Shown: positions 9,480 to 19,344 of the stretch, piece by piece
Position numbering within the stretch: position 1 is the first letter of the stretch
How the letters are laid out: the number at the start of each line of letters is the position of its first letter
Source: Halorussus aquaticus
Lineage (GTDB): Archaea > Halobacteriota > Halobacteria > Halobacteriales > Haladaptataceae
Length of the DNA: 64,000 bases
Assembly (NCBI RefSeq): GCF_024218795.1
Contig: NZ_CP100400.1
Span: 3,524,464-3,588,463 of the forward strand
Reading direction: 5' to 3'
The notes under the pieces: generated by a model
The model's input: the letters and a program-made list of their open reading frames with translations, nothing else
What the model was told of the DNA's origin: nothing
Database searches by the model: none
Position numbers and translations under genes: made by a program

Positions 9480-10943
9480 CTCTCCGATTGAGGACAAGCG
9501 CATCTAACTTCGTCGCAAGGACGACGAACCCATATCTCGAAAACACCGTGATAAACGGGGTGAAACCGCCGAAAATCGGCGTTGCAGCGCTGCCAGTACG
9601 AGGTAGAACTAACCGTACATACAAACTAGAAGTCACGCCCGGCGAACACGCCGGTAGACTCGCCAGCATCGGTAGGCGAGTAGCCATGCGAACTTGAGTT
9701 CTAGTATTAGCCTGAGTAACAGCCCGTTAGGCCTGCTACAAACAGCGACTTGGTCTCGCCAGCACTCTCCTGAACAGGTGGAACTCCAACCATCTGCTCA
9801 TGAGGCTCTAGTATGAAGCAATATTGGCTAGAAGAGTGAAAGCGCTCGAAACACACATGCTATTACCGTCGCAACTGGCACGGATTGGGCCTCCCCTACC
9901 CGGAGAATGCTTTCCTTGACCAACGACAGCTCCGTGACGCCGACTATGAGTAGTACCGGAACGTAGGTCACCACGTCGGCTTGTTACTTGAGCCCAATGT
10001 GTGAGCTGTAGGCGTGATTGCCAGTCCTGCCGATATCAGTGCACCCCCACCAGCAGTGACCTCTCGGCGGAACGTCGGCGATGCTTTGCACGGTCACGAA
10101 GATCTGACTGCCACGACAAGCAGGGGCTGGCCTCCCACACCAGCACCTGCCCCGCGACGGCGAAGCTCAAGACAGCGGTGGCAAGCCCCATCCGGGCGTT
10201 CGAGAGTTCCTCCCGGTAGCTTCTGCGACCATGACCAGCGTGAGCGCCGTCAGCGCGGGCCATGGGTAGTCGGCGAATCCGAAACCGGTCCATTATGCGA
10301 ATACTGGCACCACCGCGAGCAACACTGCCGGCGTAAGGTGGACCCGCCGGTCGTCTGTCATCCGAACTGCCAACGTGTGGACAAAGACGGTGACCACAAG
10401 CGCGCAGACAATAGGATACCACGTAACACCCATCTGGCGGCATTGATACCGTCAAGGAGGTTGGTCTGCTACTACAGCGTCACGACCATCAGCGGTTCGC
10501 CCTTCGCCACTTCAGCGGGGAACCCGGAGAACACGATGAAATCCAAGACACCGGTCGCATCCGCGGCGAGTCATTCGATTTAGTTCCGATAGTAGGGGTC
10601 GTTCGAGGGGACGAGTGCGAGCACAGCATTGAGCACGCCCGACTCAGGTCAGGCCACTTGCAGGACCGAGATTGTCTAGAGAGGGATTCCGTCGGTTCTA
10701 CTTGCCCTGATCGTTCGGCTTCCTTTCCCTGCCAAGTACGAACTCACCGCCGAGGGTCAGCGAGTTTGTACTCGTCGCCTTCCTGAACGATGAGGTCACG
10801 AAAGACGAATTCGCTGAAGGTCCCCAAGTCTAGCGACACTCCTCAAAGGTCCACCCATCCTCCTGCTCATTGAGCATGAGGAGGTCACGGAGGTCCGGCC
10901 ACTTCGCGAGGAAGTCATCAGTCACCTCACGCACGTCAGTCAT
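9480..10943 (-). pseudogene. Decayed AglB/STT3-family oligosaccharyltransferase gene
   Basis: Pieces in several frames match the large STT3 protein at 15.6-18.6 kb in the right order. They are MTDVREVTDDFLAKWPDLRD from 10943, LDLGTFSEFVFRDLIVQEGD near 10.78 kb, and VPSNDPYYR near 10.6 kb. Next come AEVAKGEPLMVVTL near 10.5 kb, FAVAGQVLVWEASP near 10.14 kb and GGFTPFITVFSRYGFVVLATKLD near 9.55 kb. Between them lie stops (two adjacent stops follow VVTL), frameshifts and deletions of several hundred bases. The end after about 9480 is missing. The relic sits between the nucleotidyltransferase and the glycosylphosphotransferase genes. The state is too degraded to be a sequencing artefact. Confidence 0.85.
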
Positions 10944-11040
10944 GGTAGATGATCTGTTAGCATCCCCATAACCCGGTGACAGGGACGAACGAGGCTCTCG
11001 GACTGAAAACATGTGTAACAAGTTCCGCATGAGATAGTGC

Positions 11041-12462
11041 CTACTCAGACGACGAGTCCGAGTTGACAACATCCTCGAACACCTTCCAAACCTGTCGAAC
11101 AACGATTTTCAGATCGAGCCAGAACGACTGTCGGCGGATGTATTCGAGGTCGTACCGGAGCTTCGCGGTCGGGTCTGTGCTCTTAGCGTCGTTAATCTGG
11201 GCCAATCCCGTAAGTCCAGGTTTGACGAACCATCGCTTGCGCCACATGTCGGTCTCCTCCTCAAGCAGCTGCTCCTCGTCAGTCCAGACAGCCCGCGGTC
11301 CCACGACACTCATGTCGCCGGTGAGTATCGACCATAGTTGCGGTATCTCGTCGAGATGGGTCTTCCGGAGAACACGCCCGACGCGGGTGATGCGGTCGTT
11401 CTCCTCGTCGTTGATTGGTGTCACCGATTCACGCTCGGGAATCATTGTCCGAAACTTGTACACGGTGAACGTGTCGCCGAATTCGGCGGTCCGCTTCTGG
11501 TTGTACAGGACCGGCCCCTCGCTGTCGAACTTGATCGCGGCCGCAATTATGAGGATGAACGGTGCGAACGCGAGCAGTCCCATCATTGCAAAGAACACGT
11601 CGAACGCCCTTTTGGAGACGTAATCCTGCCAGTCCCACGGTTCAAGTTCGATGTCGACGAGGAAGTCGTCGCCGCCGGTCGTCACCGTCAACACGTCGTC
11701 AGTATGTTTCCGGTGTACCTTTGCGCTGACACCGTGCTCGTAGCACGTGTCCAACGCACCGAAGAACTCCGCACGGTCGGGCCGGGTGAACGCTAGGACG
11801 ACGGTGTCGATGTTGTAATCGACTAGCACCTCGTCCAACCGTGACAGACCGCTGAGATAGTCAAGATCGCCTAAGCGCGCTTTCCCGCTCCCGTCGGCGA
11901 CGGCATGCGCGTTGGCAGTTGGGGCGTAATCGGTGTAGTACGGACTCGGTGGAGAAACATAGCCGACGGCCTGTACGTCAATCACCGCGAGTATGTCGGC
12001 AATTTTCTCGGGGTCGTCGCCCACGATGACCGCACGCTGGCCTTCTGCGGGCCGGCGGCGAATCGTTACGAACCATGCGGGTAGTCCGACGAGCAAGATG
12101 ACCGTCGTCAACATCAGGGTTGGGCGCGGGAGTCGGTACGTGTAGTCAAAGTAGCCGATGGTCGCGAGCGACAGGGTTGCCACAAGGACTCGCTTTTGAG
12201 TGAGCAGGACCGTGTCAAGTATACGTCTCGGCCGGGGTTTGAACAGCGGAATCAGGCTCAACACGACGGCGGCGACCGTCGTCGTTATCGTCAGCACCAG
12301 CTTATCGCCCATGAGAACCACGGCCGGGAGCCGTCGAATAATCGGCGGAATCGTAGTAAACACTGTTTGGACGGGTAGAGTGTTCGCAGTGAGTACAGCG
12401 GCCGTGGCTATAAAGACCGCACCAACGACACTCAATACCCGGTATCGATACCCGGAAATCAT
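11041..12462 (-). CDS. Polyprenyl glycosylphosphotransferase (bacterial-type sugar transferase)
   Basis: This is a 473-residue protein. Four to five hydrophobic segments fill the first 130 residues, followed by a soluble domain. A further membrane segment (AMMGLLAFAPFILIIAAAI) precedes the catalytic domain. That domain has KFRTM, DEIPQLWSILTGDMSVVGPR and KPGLTGLAQI, the PF02397 sugar transferase core. The family moves a sugar-1-phosphate from a nucleotide sugar onto a polyprenyl phosphate and so starts a glycan on the inner membrane face. It is the likely initiating enzyme of the island's glycan. The 512-base region upstream separates it from the divergent arylsulfotransferase-like gene. Confidence 0.9.
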   Translation of the reverse strand: MISGYRYRVLSVVGAVFIATAAVLTANTLPVQTVFTTIPPIIRRLPAVVLMGDKLVLTITTTVAAVVLSLIPLFKPRPRRILDTVLLTQKRVLVATLSLATIGYFDYTYRLPRPTLMLTTVILLVGLPAWFVTIRRRPAEGQRAVIVGDDPEKIADILAVIDVQAVGYVSPPSPYYTDYAPTANAHAVADGSGKARLGDLDYLSGLSRLDEVLVDYNIDTVVLAFTRPDRAEFFGALDTCYEHGVSAKVHRKHTDDVLTVTTGGDDFLVDIELEPWDWQDYVSKRAFDVFFAMMGLLAFAPFILIIAAAIKFDSEGPVLYNQKRTAEFGDTFTVYKFRTMIPERESVTPINDEENDRITRVGRVLRKTHLDEIPQLWSILTGDMSVVGPRAVWTDEEQLLEEETDMWRKRWFVKPGLTGLAQINDAKSTDPTAKLRYDLEYIRRQSFWLDLKIVVRQVWKVFEDVVNSDSSSE

Positions 12463-12974
12463 CTGACAGAAGCAGGATAGCGAGGTGGCTTAAAGGCTCC
12501 TATCTTCTCTCCAGCATCGACCCAAATATTGTTGGTGTTAAAGTCCTTTATAGATTGTACCACGCTTGGACAAGCGACACAATACTTCCAAATGTCGGGC
12601 CGACCCGCAACAGGAAACCGCGATTAATATTTGGAATCGTTAGATATTATCCTCGGCCATCACAAGCCGTCGCTAACTCGTTCACCGGTGGCACTGAACC
12701 GGTGACGTGAACATCACTGGGACGAAAACAATGAGTACCGATAGAACTCATCAAGCTGACATCCGGCAATTCGACGGAATAGTTGAAGTCCACAGAAACA
12801 GGGTCACTCATTAAAAGAACTTAACCGCGTCGGTTAGCCTTCTGTTTGAGGGAACTCTTAGGCTCTTCCGTTGAAGGAAATTAGTACATCTGTAACCTAA
12901 CCACTTCTGTTTCGACTGATAGTCGTGCAGCCAGTCTCGATAAAAATATAAACCCAGATTAATGACACCCGGGC
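12463..12974. other. Divergent intergenic region, no gene seen
   Basis: These 512 bases lie between two divergently transcribed genes. They are AT-richer than average, hold no supported ORF, and contain the promoter described at 12940-12951. No clear inverted repeat was found. Confidence 0.5.
12940..12951 (+). promoter_or_regulatory. TATA-box promoter of arylsulfotransferase-like gene
   Basis: ATAAAAATATAA lies 24-35 bases before the ATG at 12975. This is the usual distance for a leaderless haloarchaeal transcript. Confidence 0.55.
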
Positions 12975-14276
12975 ATGCCATCGTTCCGCACCTATCGGGT
13001 ACTGTTTTTCCTCAGTCTACTTGTGCTATGTGCGCCAACTGCGCACGCGTGGATAGAGTCCAGCGACGACATTTCGCGTATGAACCGCAGTGGAATTCTT
13101 AATTACGATGCACCGTCTACCAACGGTATCACAGTCGCTGCGAGCGACTACTACGGTCGTGGACGCATCATTGCGTTCGCTCCTAACGGGAGCGTTATGT
13201 ACTATAACCGGTCGTACTCAGCCGTCGCCGATATCGACCGCGCACACCGCGGCAACCAGTCTATTACGTACGTCGGCAAAGACCATTCCTACACGGGCAG
13301 TCAGTGTAGCGCTGACAAATGCACGCTAGTCGCAATCCAGAAGGTAAATATAACGACCGGTGACTCCCGCAGACTTTACTCCGTGGTGCATCCATATCAC
13401 CCCTCTGGGAGTTTTCACGACGTGGACCGCATCAACGAGACTCATTTCCTGTTTGCCGACATTATGGATGATAGTATATACATCGTTAATACATCAAGCG
13501 GTAATCGGACGTGGGAGTGGGACGCTGAAGGAAAATATCCGAAGTCATCGGGCGGTACATACGGTGAGGACTGGACGCACCTTAACGACGTAGAGATGGT
13601 GAATAAGACAACATTCATGGCGAGTCTCCGTAATCATGACCGCGTTGTCTTTATCAACCGCCAAAATGGTGTCTTACGGAACTGGACGCTAGGTGAGGAA
13701 GATAACTATAGCATTCTATACGAGCAACACAACCCCGACTTCATTCCGGCAAGCAAAGGCGGTCCAGCCATTCTAGTTGCAGATTCCGAAAACGGCCGTG
13801 TCATTGAATATCAGCGAAAAAACGGGAACTGGCAGGAATCATGGCGTTGGCATGATACCCGAATGCAGTGGCCCAGAGATGCTGACCGCCTGCCGAATGG
13901 CCATACTCTCATTGCGGATACGAATGGGGACAGGCTCCTTGAAGTCAACCAACAGGGCGAGATTGTCTGGAGTATTGACTACCCAGGCCCGTATGACGTA
14001 GAACGATTATCGGCGCCAGCAGAATCTTCTGCAGGGCCATCGGCCTCATCGGTCGGCCTCACGTCTCGGACCCCGACATCGCTCAACAAAGGACTGGCAG
14101 TTGCGAACTACCACGTTAAGTCCGTGGTTCCGTCACTGATTTTGAACGCGACACTGTATGCGTTGCCGCCGTGGGCGTCACCAGTCTCAGGAATGGCTAT
14201 CCTCACGCAAAGCCTCTTGCTTGTATTATGGATAATATTAGAGTCCGGAAACTATATTATCGGGATTAGATTGTAG
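12975..14276 (+). CDS. Arylsulfotransferase (ASST)-like beta-propeller, membrane anchored
   Basis: This is a 433-residue protein. Residues 8-26 form a signal segment (VLFFLSLLVLCAPTAHA), so the body is extracellular. Propeller-type repeats follow, including FHDVDRIN, EDWTHLNDVEMV, LRNHDRVVFINRQNGVL, NPDFIPASKGGPAILVADSE and DADRLPNGHTLIADTNG. This spacing is that of the Arylsulfotran_2 family. Residues 400-425 form a C-terminal membrane anchor. Several N-x-S/T sites are present. The gene is AT-richer and less acidic than the core genes. The family's sulfotransferase activity rests on conserved His residues, and I cannot tell whether this protein is active. It is paired by location with glycan genes and an STT3 homologue. 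Confidence 0.7.
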   Translation: MPSFRTYRVLFFLSLLVLCAPTAHAWIESSDDISRMNRSGILNYDAPSTNGITVAASDYYGRGRIIAFAPNGSVMYYNRSYSAVADIDRAHRGNQSITYVGKDHSYTGSQCSADKCTLVAIQKVNITTGDSRRLYSVVHPYHPSGSFHDVDRINETHFLFADIMDDSIYIVNTSSGNRTWEWDAEGKYPKSSGGTYGEDWTHLNDVEMVNKTTFMASLRNHDRVVFINRQNGVLRNWTLGEEDNYSILYEQHNPDFIPASKGGPAILVADSENGRVIEYQRKNGNWQESWRWHDTRMQWPRDADRLPNGHTLIADTNGDRLLEVNQQGEIVWSIDYPGPYDVERLSAPAESSAGPSASSVGLTSRTPTSLNKGLAVANYHVKSVVPSLILNATLYALPPWASPVSGMAILTQSLLLVLWIILESGNYIIGIRL

Positions 14277-14710
14277 CCGAGCAGTGAGACCGTGAACCTA
14301 CTATTTAAACCATTGGTATACGGTTCGATTTCCAAAGATAAACTCGCATATGGATTCAATGTTATATAGGATAAAATAAAGTACTCTCCGTAATTAATTT
14401 TGACGCCCATCCCGTAAGGTAGCCCGTGGGCGCCCCCTTCGCCCCCATTTCCAAAACGGAAGTTGAGGTCTCTTCGCCGCTCTAGCTCAAATCTCTACTA
14501 CCATCAGTTTCATAGATATTTTATCATCATTTTATCACCATAATCAGTGTGGCTGGATTTATCCTATTGATAGAAAATATCGGTGAATTTATTTTCATAG
14601 GGGGCTGAGGGCGTTTGCGCTCATCTGACCCCCTCAAACCCCACGTATAATGGCTTGCAATGACACCAGAGAAAAAACGTTGAAGCGATGCAACCGTGAC
14701 GTACAGCGTA
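14277..14710. other. AT-rich intergenic region with imperfect hairpins
   Basis: These 434 bases have no supported gene and a markedly AT-rich composition. They contain a direct repeat of TTTTATCAYCA near 14520-14540. An imperfect stem pairs GGGGG...GCG (14600 on) with CGC...CCCCC (to 14633). The latter could be a terminator or a relic of an insertion boundary. Confidence 0.4.
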
Positions 14711-15611
14711 ATGAATGTCAGTATCGTCGGCAGTAGCTACGTCGGTACCACAGTCGCAGACTGTTTTGCGGATTACAGTCACAAAGTCATAAGAATTGAC
14801 GTAAACGATGACATCATCACGCCGATCAACGATGAAGAGGCACCGATATACGAACCGGGGCTAAATGACTTATTGCCGAATATGGCGGTGACTACCTACG
14901 GGCAACTACCTACTACGCCGCAGTCTACAATACGAAGTGACGTTCCTCGCCCTCCCCACTCCCTCTTAGAGGATGGCAGTATCGATCTTAATTTTCTGAA
15001 GGCAGGCGTCCGGTCGCTCGGCGAGGCATTTATGTCGAAAGACGACTCGCATCTCGTGGTAGTCAAATTTACGGTAGTTCGCGAAACCACCAAAGAGACT
15101 GCCGCTACACTACTCGCTGACATCTCAGGGAAGACGCTCGACGACGACCTTCACGTCGCGATGAATCCCAAGTTCCTAAGCGAAGTGAGCGCTGCCTGGG
15201 ACTTCCAGAGTCCGAATAAGGTCGTCCTTGGCACTAGAACTGCATTCGTCCGCAAACACCTCCAAGAAATCTTCGACCTACCTATCATCGACTATGAGGC
15301 TTCTATCGTCGAGACCGGGATTCGAGAGGCCGAGATGATGAAGTACGTCAACAACGACTTTCTCACACCGAGGTCGTGGCCTACGACCCCGTGGCCGCCG
15401 ATAACATCCGAGAGCGCCTCCCCGACATCAAGTATGCTTTCTCTGCCTTGGCGGCACTCGACAGCGCCCACGGAGCACTCGTCGCACCGACCGAGACGAA
15501 TTCGCGGCGCTCGACTCAGAGTTCGACGCAATGGCCATACCAGTCGTCGTGGACGGCCGACGCGTAATCGAACACCGAGACGGAATTACCTACGAAGGGC
15601 TAACGTGGTGA
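14711..15611 (+). pseudogene. aglM: Broken UDP-glucose 6-dehydrogenase gene (aglM paralogue)
   Basis: The first 220 codons match the intact aglM at 49.8 kb ([36 protein letters not shown]). The sequence then jumps over about 390 bases to the segment equivalent to [17 protein letters not shown], but in another frame ([20 protein letters not shown]). A second frame change then leads to [16 protein letters not shown] and the terminal YEGLTW, with its TGA at 15609-15611. The deletion removes the catalytic Cys motif GGSCFPKD. Many substitutions in conserved positions indicate old decay. It ends 9 bases before the restored stop of the convergent STT3 gene. Confidence 0.88.
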
Positions 15612-15620
15612 GCGTCGCAA

Positions 15621-18594
15621 CTACCCTCTAGTCGCGTTCTGTGCTTCGTACCGTTGCTGGACTTCGCCGGGCGACAGCGCACGACCATCAATCCGGACCT
15701 CATCGATTGCGCCCTCAAAAGCGTGTGCGTTCCTGACACGGTAGTCGTTTCCGAACCGCAGTTGCCCGCCCCAGTCGACTATTCCATTTCCGATTCGTTG
15801 CGTGCGGCAGCTGGCCGTTCACATAGATATTCTGGTGTGTCCCGTTGTATGCCACGGCCAGATAAGTCCACGTCCCCGATGGAACTCTGCCCGCCCTGAC
15901 ATTCGACGTTGCGACTCCAGGCACGCGGACTGAAACCACACCATAGGGCGAGAGCGCCACGAAGTTACCGTTCTTACTCTTGAGGAGGAGCTGATACTCC
16001 CGGTCCTTCGTGGAGCCAGACCGCGTAGACTTGACCCACATGCTCACCGTGAACCGCGAGGGGGCGCTGAGGTTAGCGGTGGCGGAAGCATTCTTCCCGT
16101 CGAACGAAATCGCTCGGCCGTTTGGCCCCTTTACAGTGTCAACCGAACCACGAAGGGTTGCGGAATGGCCACCGACCGCGTCGTAAGCAGTCCCGTCACT
16201 GACCTTCTCAAACGGCCAGTGGGCAACCCCAGTTCGGTCGTGCCACTTCACGTTCCCGCCGGTTTCGGGCGCGTCTTTCGGGACCGTCATCGTTGCACCT
16301 TCGACGGAGTACGCGCCGGCGTACGGAACAGTCGTGCTGAACACGCCGTACGGGTTGGATTCGACCTTTCGACGGTACGTGAACGACTTCCCGTCGACTT
16401 CAACCTGCTTCGATATCGTCACCGTCTGGCCTGACGTCGCGTTCCCGTAGACTCTCGCTCCCGGCACCAGCGCGAACGCCTTCACCGACCCGTCGTTGTT
16501 CTCGTACATCATCCGGTAGTGGCCGGATCCACTGGCGCCGCGGCCGGCACTCCCGCGCCGCTGGTGGAGTCGGGCGTAGTTGGAGTCCTTCGGAACCCGA
16601 GGTACGTCGAGGTCGGTCGTGACGACAAATCCGACCTTGTCCCGGAGTTTCTGGTACTGGGCCTTCGGAGACCGCGACTCTAGAAATGGCTCATAATGTC
16701 TCTCGGCGAATCGATATGACTTCGCCTCGCCGTTCACGAAGTAGTTGTACATCCGGTTGCGCCCCCACTTTGTCAGCACGTAGTTGTCGGGATACTCCAG
16801 TTCTTGCTGCTCGGAATATGCGTCCATCGCCACCGACGACCGGAACTTGTCGTCGACTATCTTAACCTGCTCATGGCGGACCGCAGTCTGGACAGTGCCT
16901 GCGCTAGAGACCAGCAACAGCAGGACAACGAGGGCCGTGACCGTTCCTCTGTCGGGGAGTTCGAGCGACGGCGTTGTCTCGGATCGCCCCCCAGCGTCGG
17001 TCCGTGCGTCCAACACTGGCGACGACGTTAGGTCGAGTTTCGCCACGAACGCGACGAAGCCGTATCCGGCTAGTACCGCGGCGAACGGCGTGAGTTCGCC
17101 GACGAACCGGCGCTGGAACGTCGCCAGCACGAGGAAATACCAGCCGTACGTGCAGACGACGAGCCACCCCCGGCGCTGTCGTCGGTAGGCGCGCCAGCTC
17201 GCCAGCACCAGCATCGGAACCGCCAGTATCCACGCGAAGCCGAGTTCGAGTATTGGTCCGACGAGGACCCCCGACGGCCCGCCGGCGAACATCGACTGGG
17301 TCTCGGCCGGCCCGGACTTGAACAGCAGGAAACTCACCCGACCGCTCAACTTCGATGCGTACGCGGGCAGGAACGTCTGGAGCAGGACGAGACCGGTCAG
17401 CGCCCCGGCAACTTCCCCGGTCCCGAGGACGAACCCGGGCATGTCCATCTGGCGAACGGCTTCACCGAACAGCGACACGACCAGTACGCCGACCAGCATC
17501 AGCGCCGGGGAGTAGGCGACCATGTCGGTGTGCCACCCGAAGCCCGCGTGGGCGAGATGCGAGAGTACCGACGCGAGCGCTAACCCGGCCAGTATCGGCG
17601 CGCTCGCCACCAGCGGCGATCGGTCGTCCCGCACGTCCGCGGCGACCCGAACCGCCACGTAGACGCCGAGAGCACCGATGATGATGGGACTTGCGTCCCA
17701 CGCCAGCACCTGCCCGGCCACTGCGACGCCGAGGACGCCCGCCGCGAGCCACCGCCGCGTGTCCGAGAGGTCTTCGCGGACCACGTCGGCCAGCCAGACC
17801 AGCGAGAGCGCGGTCAGCACCAGCCACGGGTAGTCGAACGCGTGGTGGTCGGCGAAGCCCAGCCCCGTCCGGTAGGCGAACGCCGGAATCACCGCCAGCA
17901 GCACCACGGCGGCGAGCGCGACCCGTCGGTCGCCGGTCAGTCGGACCACCAGCGCGTAGGTGAGCGCGGCGACGACGAGCGCCGAGACGACGGGGTACAA
18001 CGCCAGCACCCACCCCGCGGCGTCGGCCCCGCCGAGCAGGTTGGTCAGCCACCACAACGTCGCGACCATCAGGGGTTCGCCCTTCGCGACTTCGGCGGGG
18101 AGCCCAGAGAGGACGCTGAAGTCGAAGACGCCGGTCGCTTCGGCGGCGAGACGTTCGACCCAGTAGCGGTAGTAGTACGGGTCGTTCGAGGGGAGGACCA
18201 CGTACTCGCCGCGGAAGACGCTGGGGAACACGTACGCTCGCATGAGGGCGACGAACGCCAGCGCGCCGGCAAGTGCACCTGCTTCAACGCGGGACACGGA
18301 GGGGAGCGACACGGAGGGGAGCGACGGCCCCTCACCGAGATCCGACTCGGAGTCGGTCTCCTCGCCGTCGAGGCTCGCTCGCACTGCGTCTGGGTCGGCG
18401 ATCTCGTACTCGTCGCCGTCCTTGACGACGATGTCGCGGGAGACCAGTTCGCCGAACGTCCCCGAGTCGAGTGGAACCTCGTCGAAGGTCCAGTTGTCTG
18501 TACGTTCATCTACTGCGAGGACTTCGCGGAGGTCCGATTCGAGGGCAGGTTTCTCCGCAAGGAGATCGTCGGTCGCCTCGCGTACGTCAGTCAT
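15621..18594 (-). CDS. AglB/STT3-like membrane protein with LamG domain (frameshift near 3' end)
   Basis: From ATG 18594 the main frame gives about 960 residues ending at 15715. An N-terminal AglB-like regulatory extension (residues 1-75) comes first. PSNDPYYYRYWVERL near residue 136 provides the first-loop Asp of STT3 enzymes. Then follow about 11 membrane segments, GFADHHAFDYPWL, and QRRFVGELTPFAAV with a conserved Arg. Where AglB has WWDYG, this protein reads YVLTKWGRNRMYNYFVNG. A LamG/concanavalin-like domain starts near residue 785. An extra base near 15807 breaks the last 60 codons. The other frame continues RTQRIGNGIVDWGGQLRFG to a TAG at 15621-15623. The protein may glycosylate surface proteins or be a non-catalytic paralogue. 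Confidence 0.75.
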
Positions 18595-18706
18595 GGTGGC
18601 GAGATAACGTGACTGGCGCATAAACCCTACGACACTCGCTGGCTAAGAGTTGTCACGAAGAGTCTCTACTGCTGATTCAGTCACCGTTGAACCACTACAT
18701 ACGCGT

Positions 18707-19069
18707 CTACAGCGGCGATACGCATATTAAATCACGTAGTTCCTCGTACTCGTATTTCGATTCGACGAAAAACCATGGTGCGACGAGACTCGCACCGATA
18801 CAGTTCGCCACGAGGTCACCGACACCGTAGTAGCGCATCGGAAGCGTGCCCTGTACCAGTTTGATCGTCAGTCCGAATATCACTGCTATAGCGAGCACAC
18901 CATCGACCCGCTGCCGTGGACGGTGCTGCCAGTCGACCGCTCCATATGCGAGGGTGTACGCCAATTCAGCACAGGCCGCGAGGTGTAGCTTCTTGTCCCA
19001 GATTGACCCCAGCTTAGGCGGTTCGGGGGCTGTTTTAGCATCGAAAAGTCCACCGAAGCTACCGCGCGG
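18707..19069 (-). pseudogene. Truncated VanZ-like membrane protein
   Basis: The frame reads WDKKLHLAACAELAYTLAYG, then VLAIAVIFGLTIKLVQG and LPMRYYGVGDLVANCIGAS. This is the VanZ pattern of DK-LH...Q...R...D-AN with three membrane segments. The frame is closed by a TAG at 19070-19072 and has no ATG or GTG start. The first membrane segment of the family is missing. The remnant marks the edge between the glycan island and the plasmid-like region. VanZ-like genes often accompany haloarchaeal glycosylation genes. Confidence 0.6.
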
Positions 19070-19246
19070 CTAACGGAAACGAGATTCGTGGCACATTCTA
19101 TAATCATGAACTATGGCACAGAATCGTCGACATACGGCCGTCTCGAAGAATCAAATCAAGTATTTTTCAGACGAATGACACGATTGCCGAGGAATTCCTG
19201 CTATGGAGCATCTAGATCCAATCCGTCGGAGAGTTCGAGGTTAGGA

Positions 19247-19271
19247 CCCCACACCATTTTTCTTGAGTTCT
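19247..19271 (-). repeat. Origin-type repeat, inverted copy downstream of orc1/cdc6
   Basis: On the minus strand it reads AGAACTCAAGAAAAATGGTG followed by TGGGG. It differs by two bases from the repeats upstream of the orc1/cdc6 gene. It lies about 75 bases past the gene's stop, in the opposite orientation to the six upstream copies. Confidence 0.75.
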
Positions 19272-19344
19272 CAAAAAGTATGGGGGTGACGTCCCCCGCC
19301 TCAAAGAGCTCAGAACGGTAGTGGGAGAACTCACGCCGCAAAGC

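Noticed and set aside
9463..9687. Small independent membrane protein ORF of 74 codons
   Set aside because: Its middle part aligns with the STT3 protein segment near GELTPFAAVLAGYGF, so it is part of the decayed STT3 gene.
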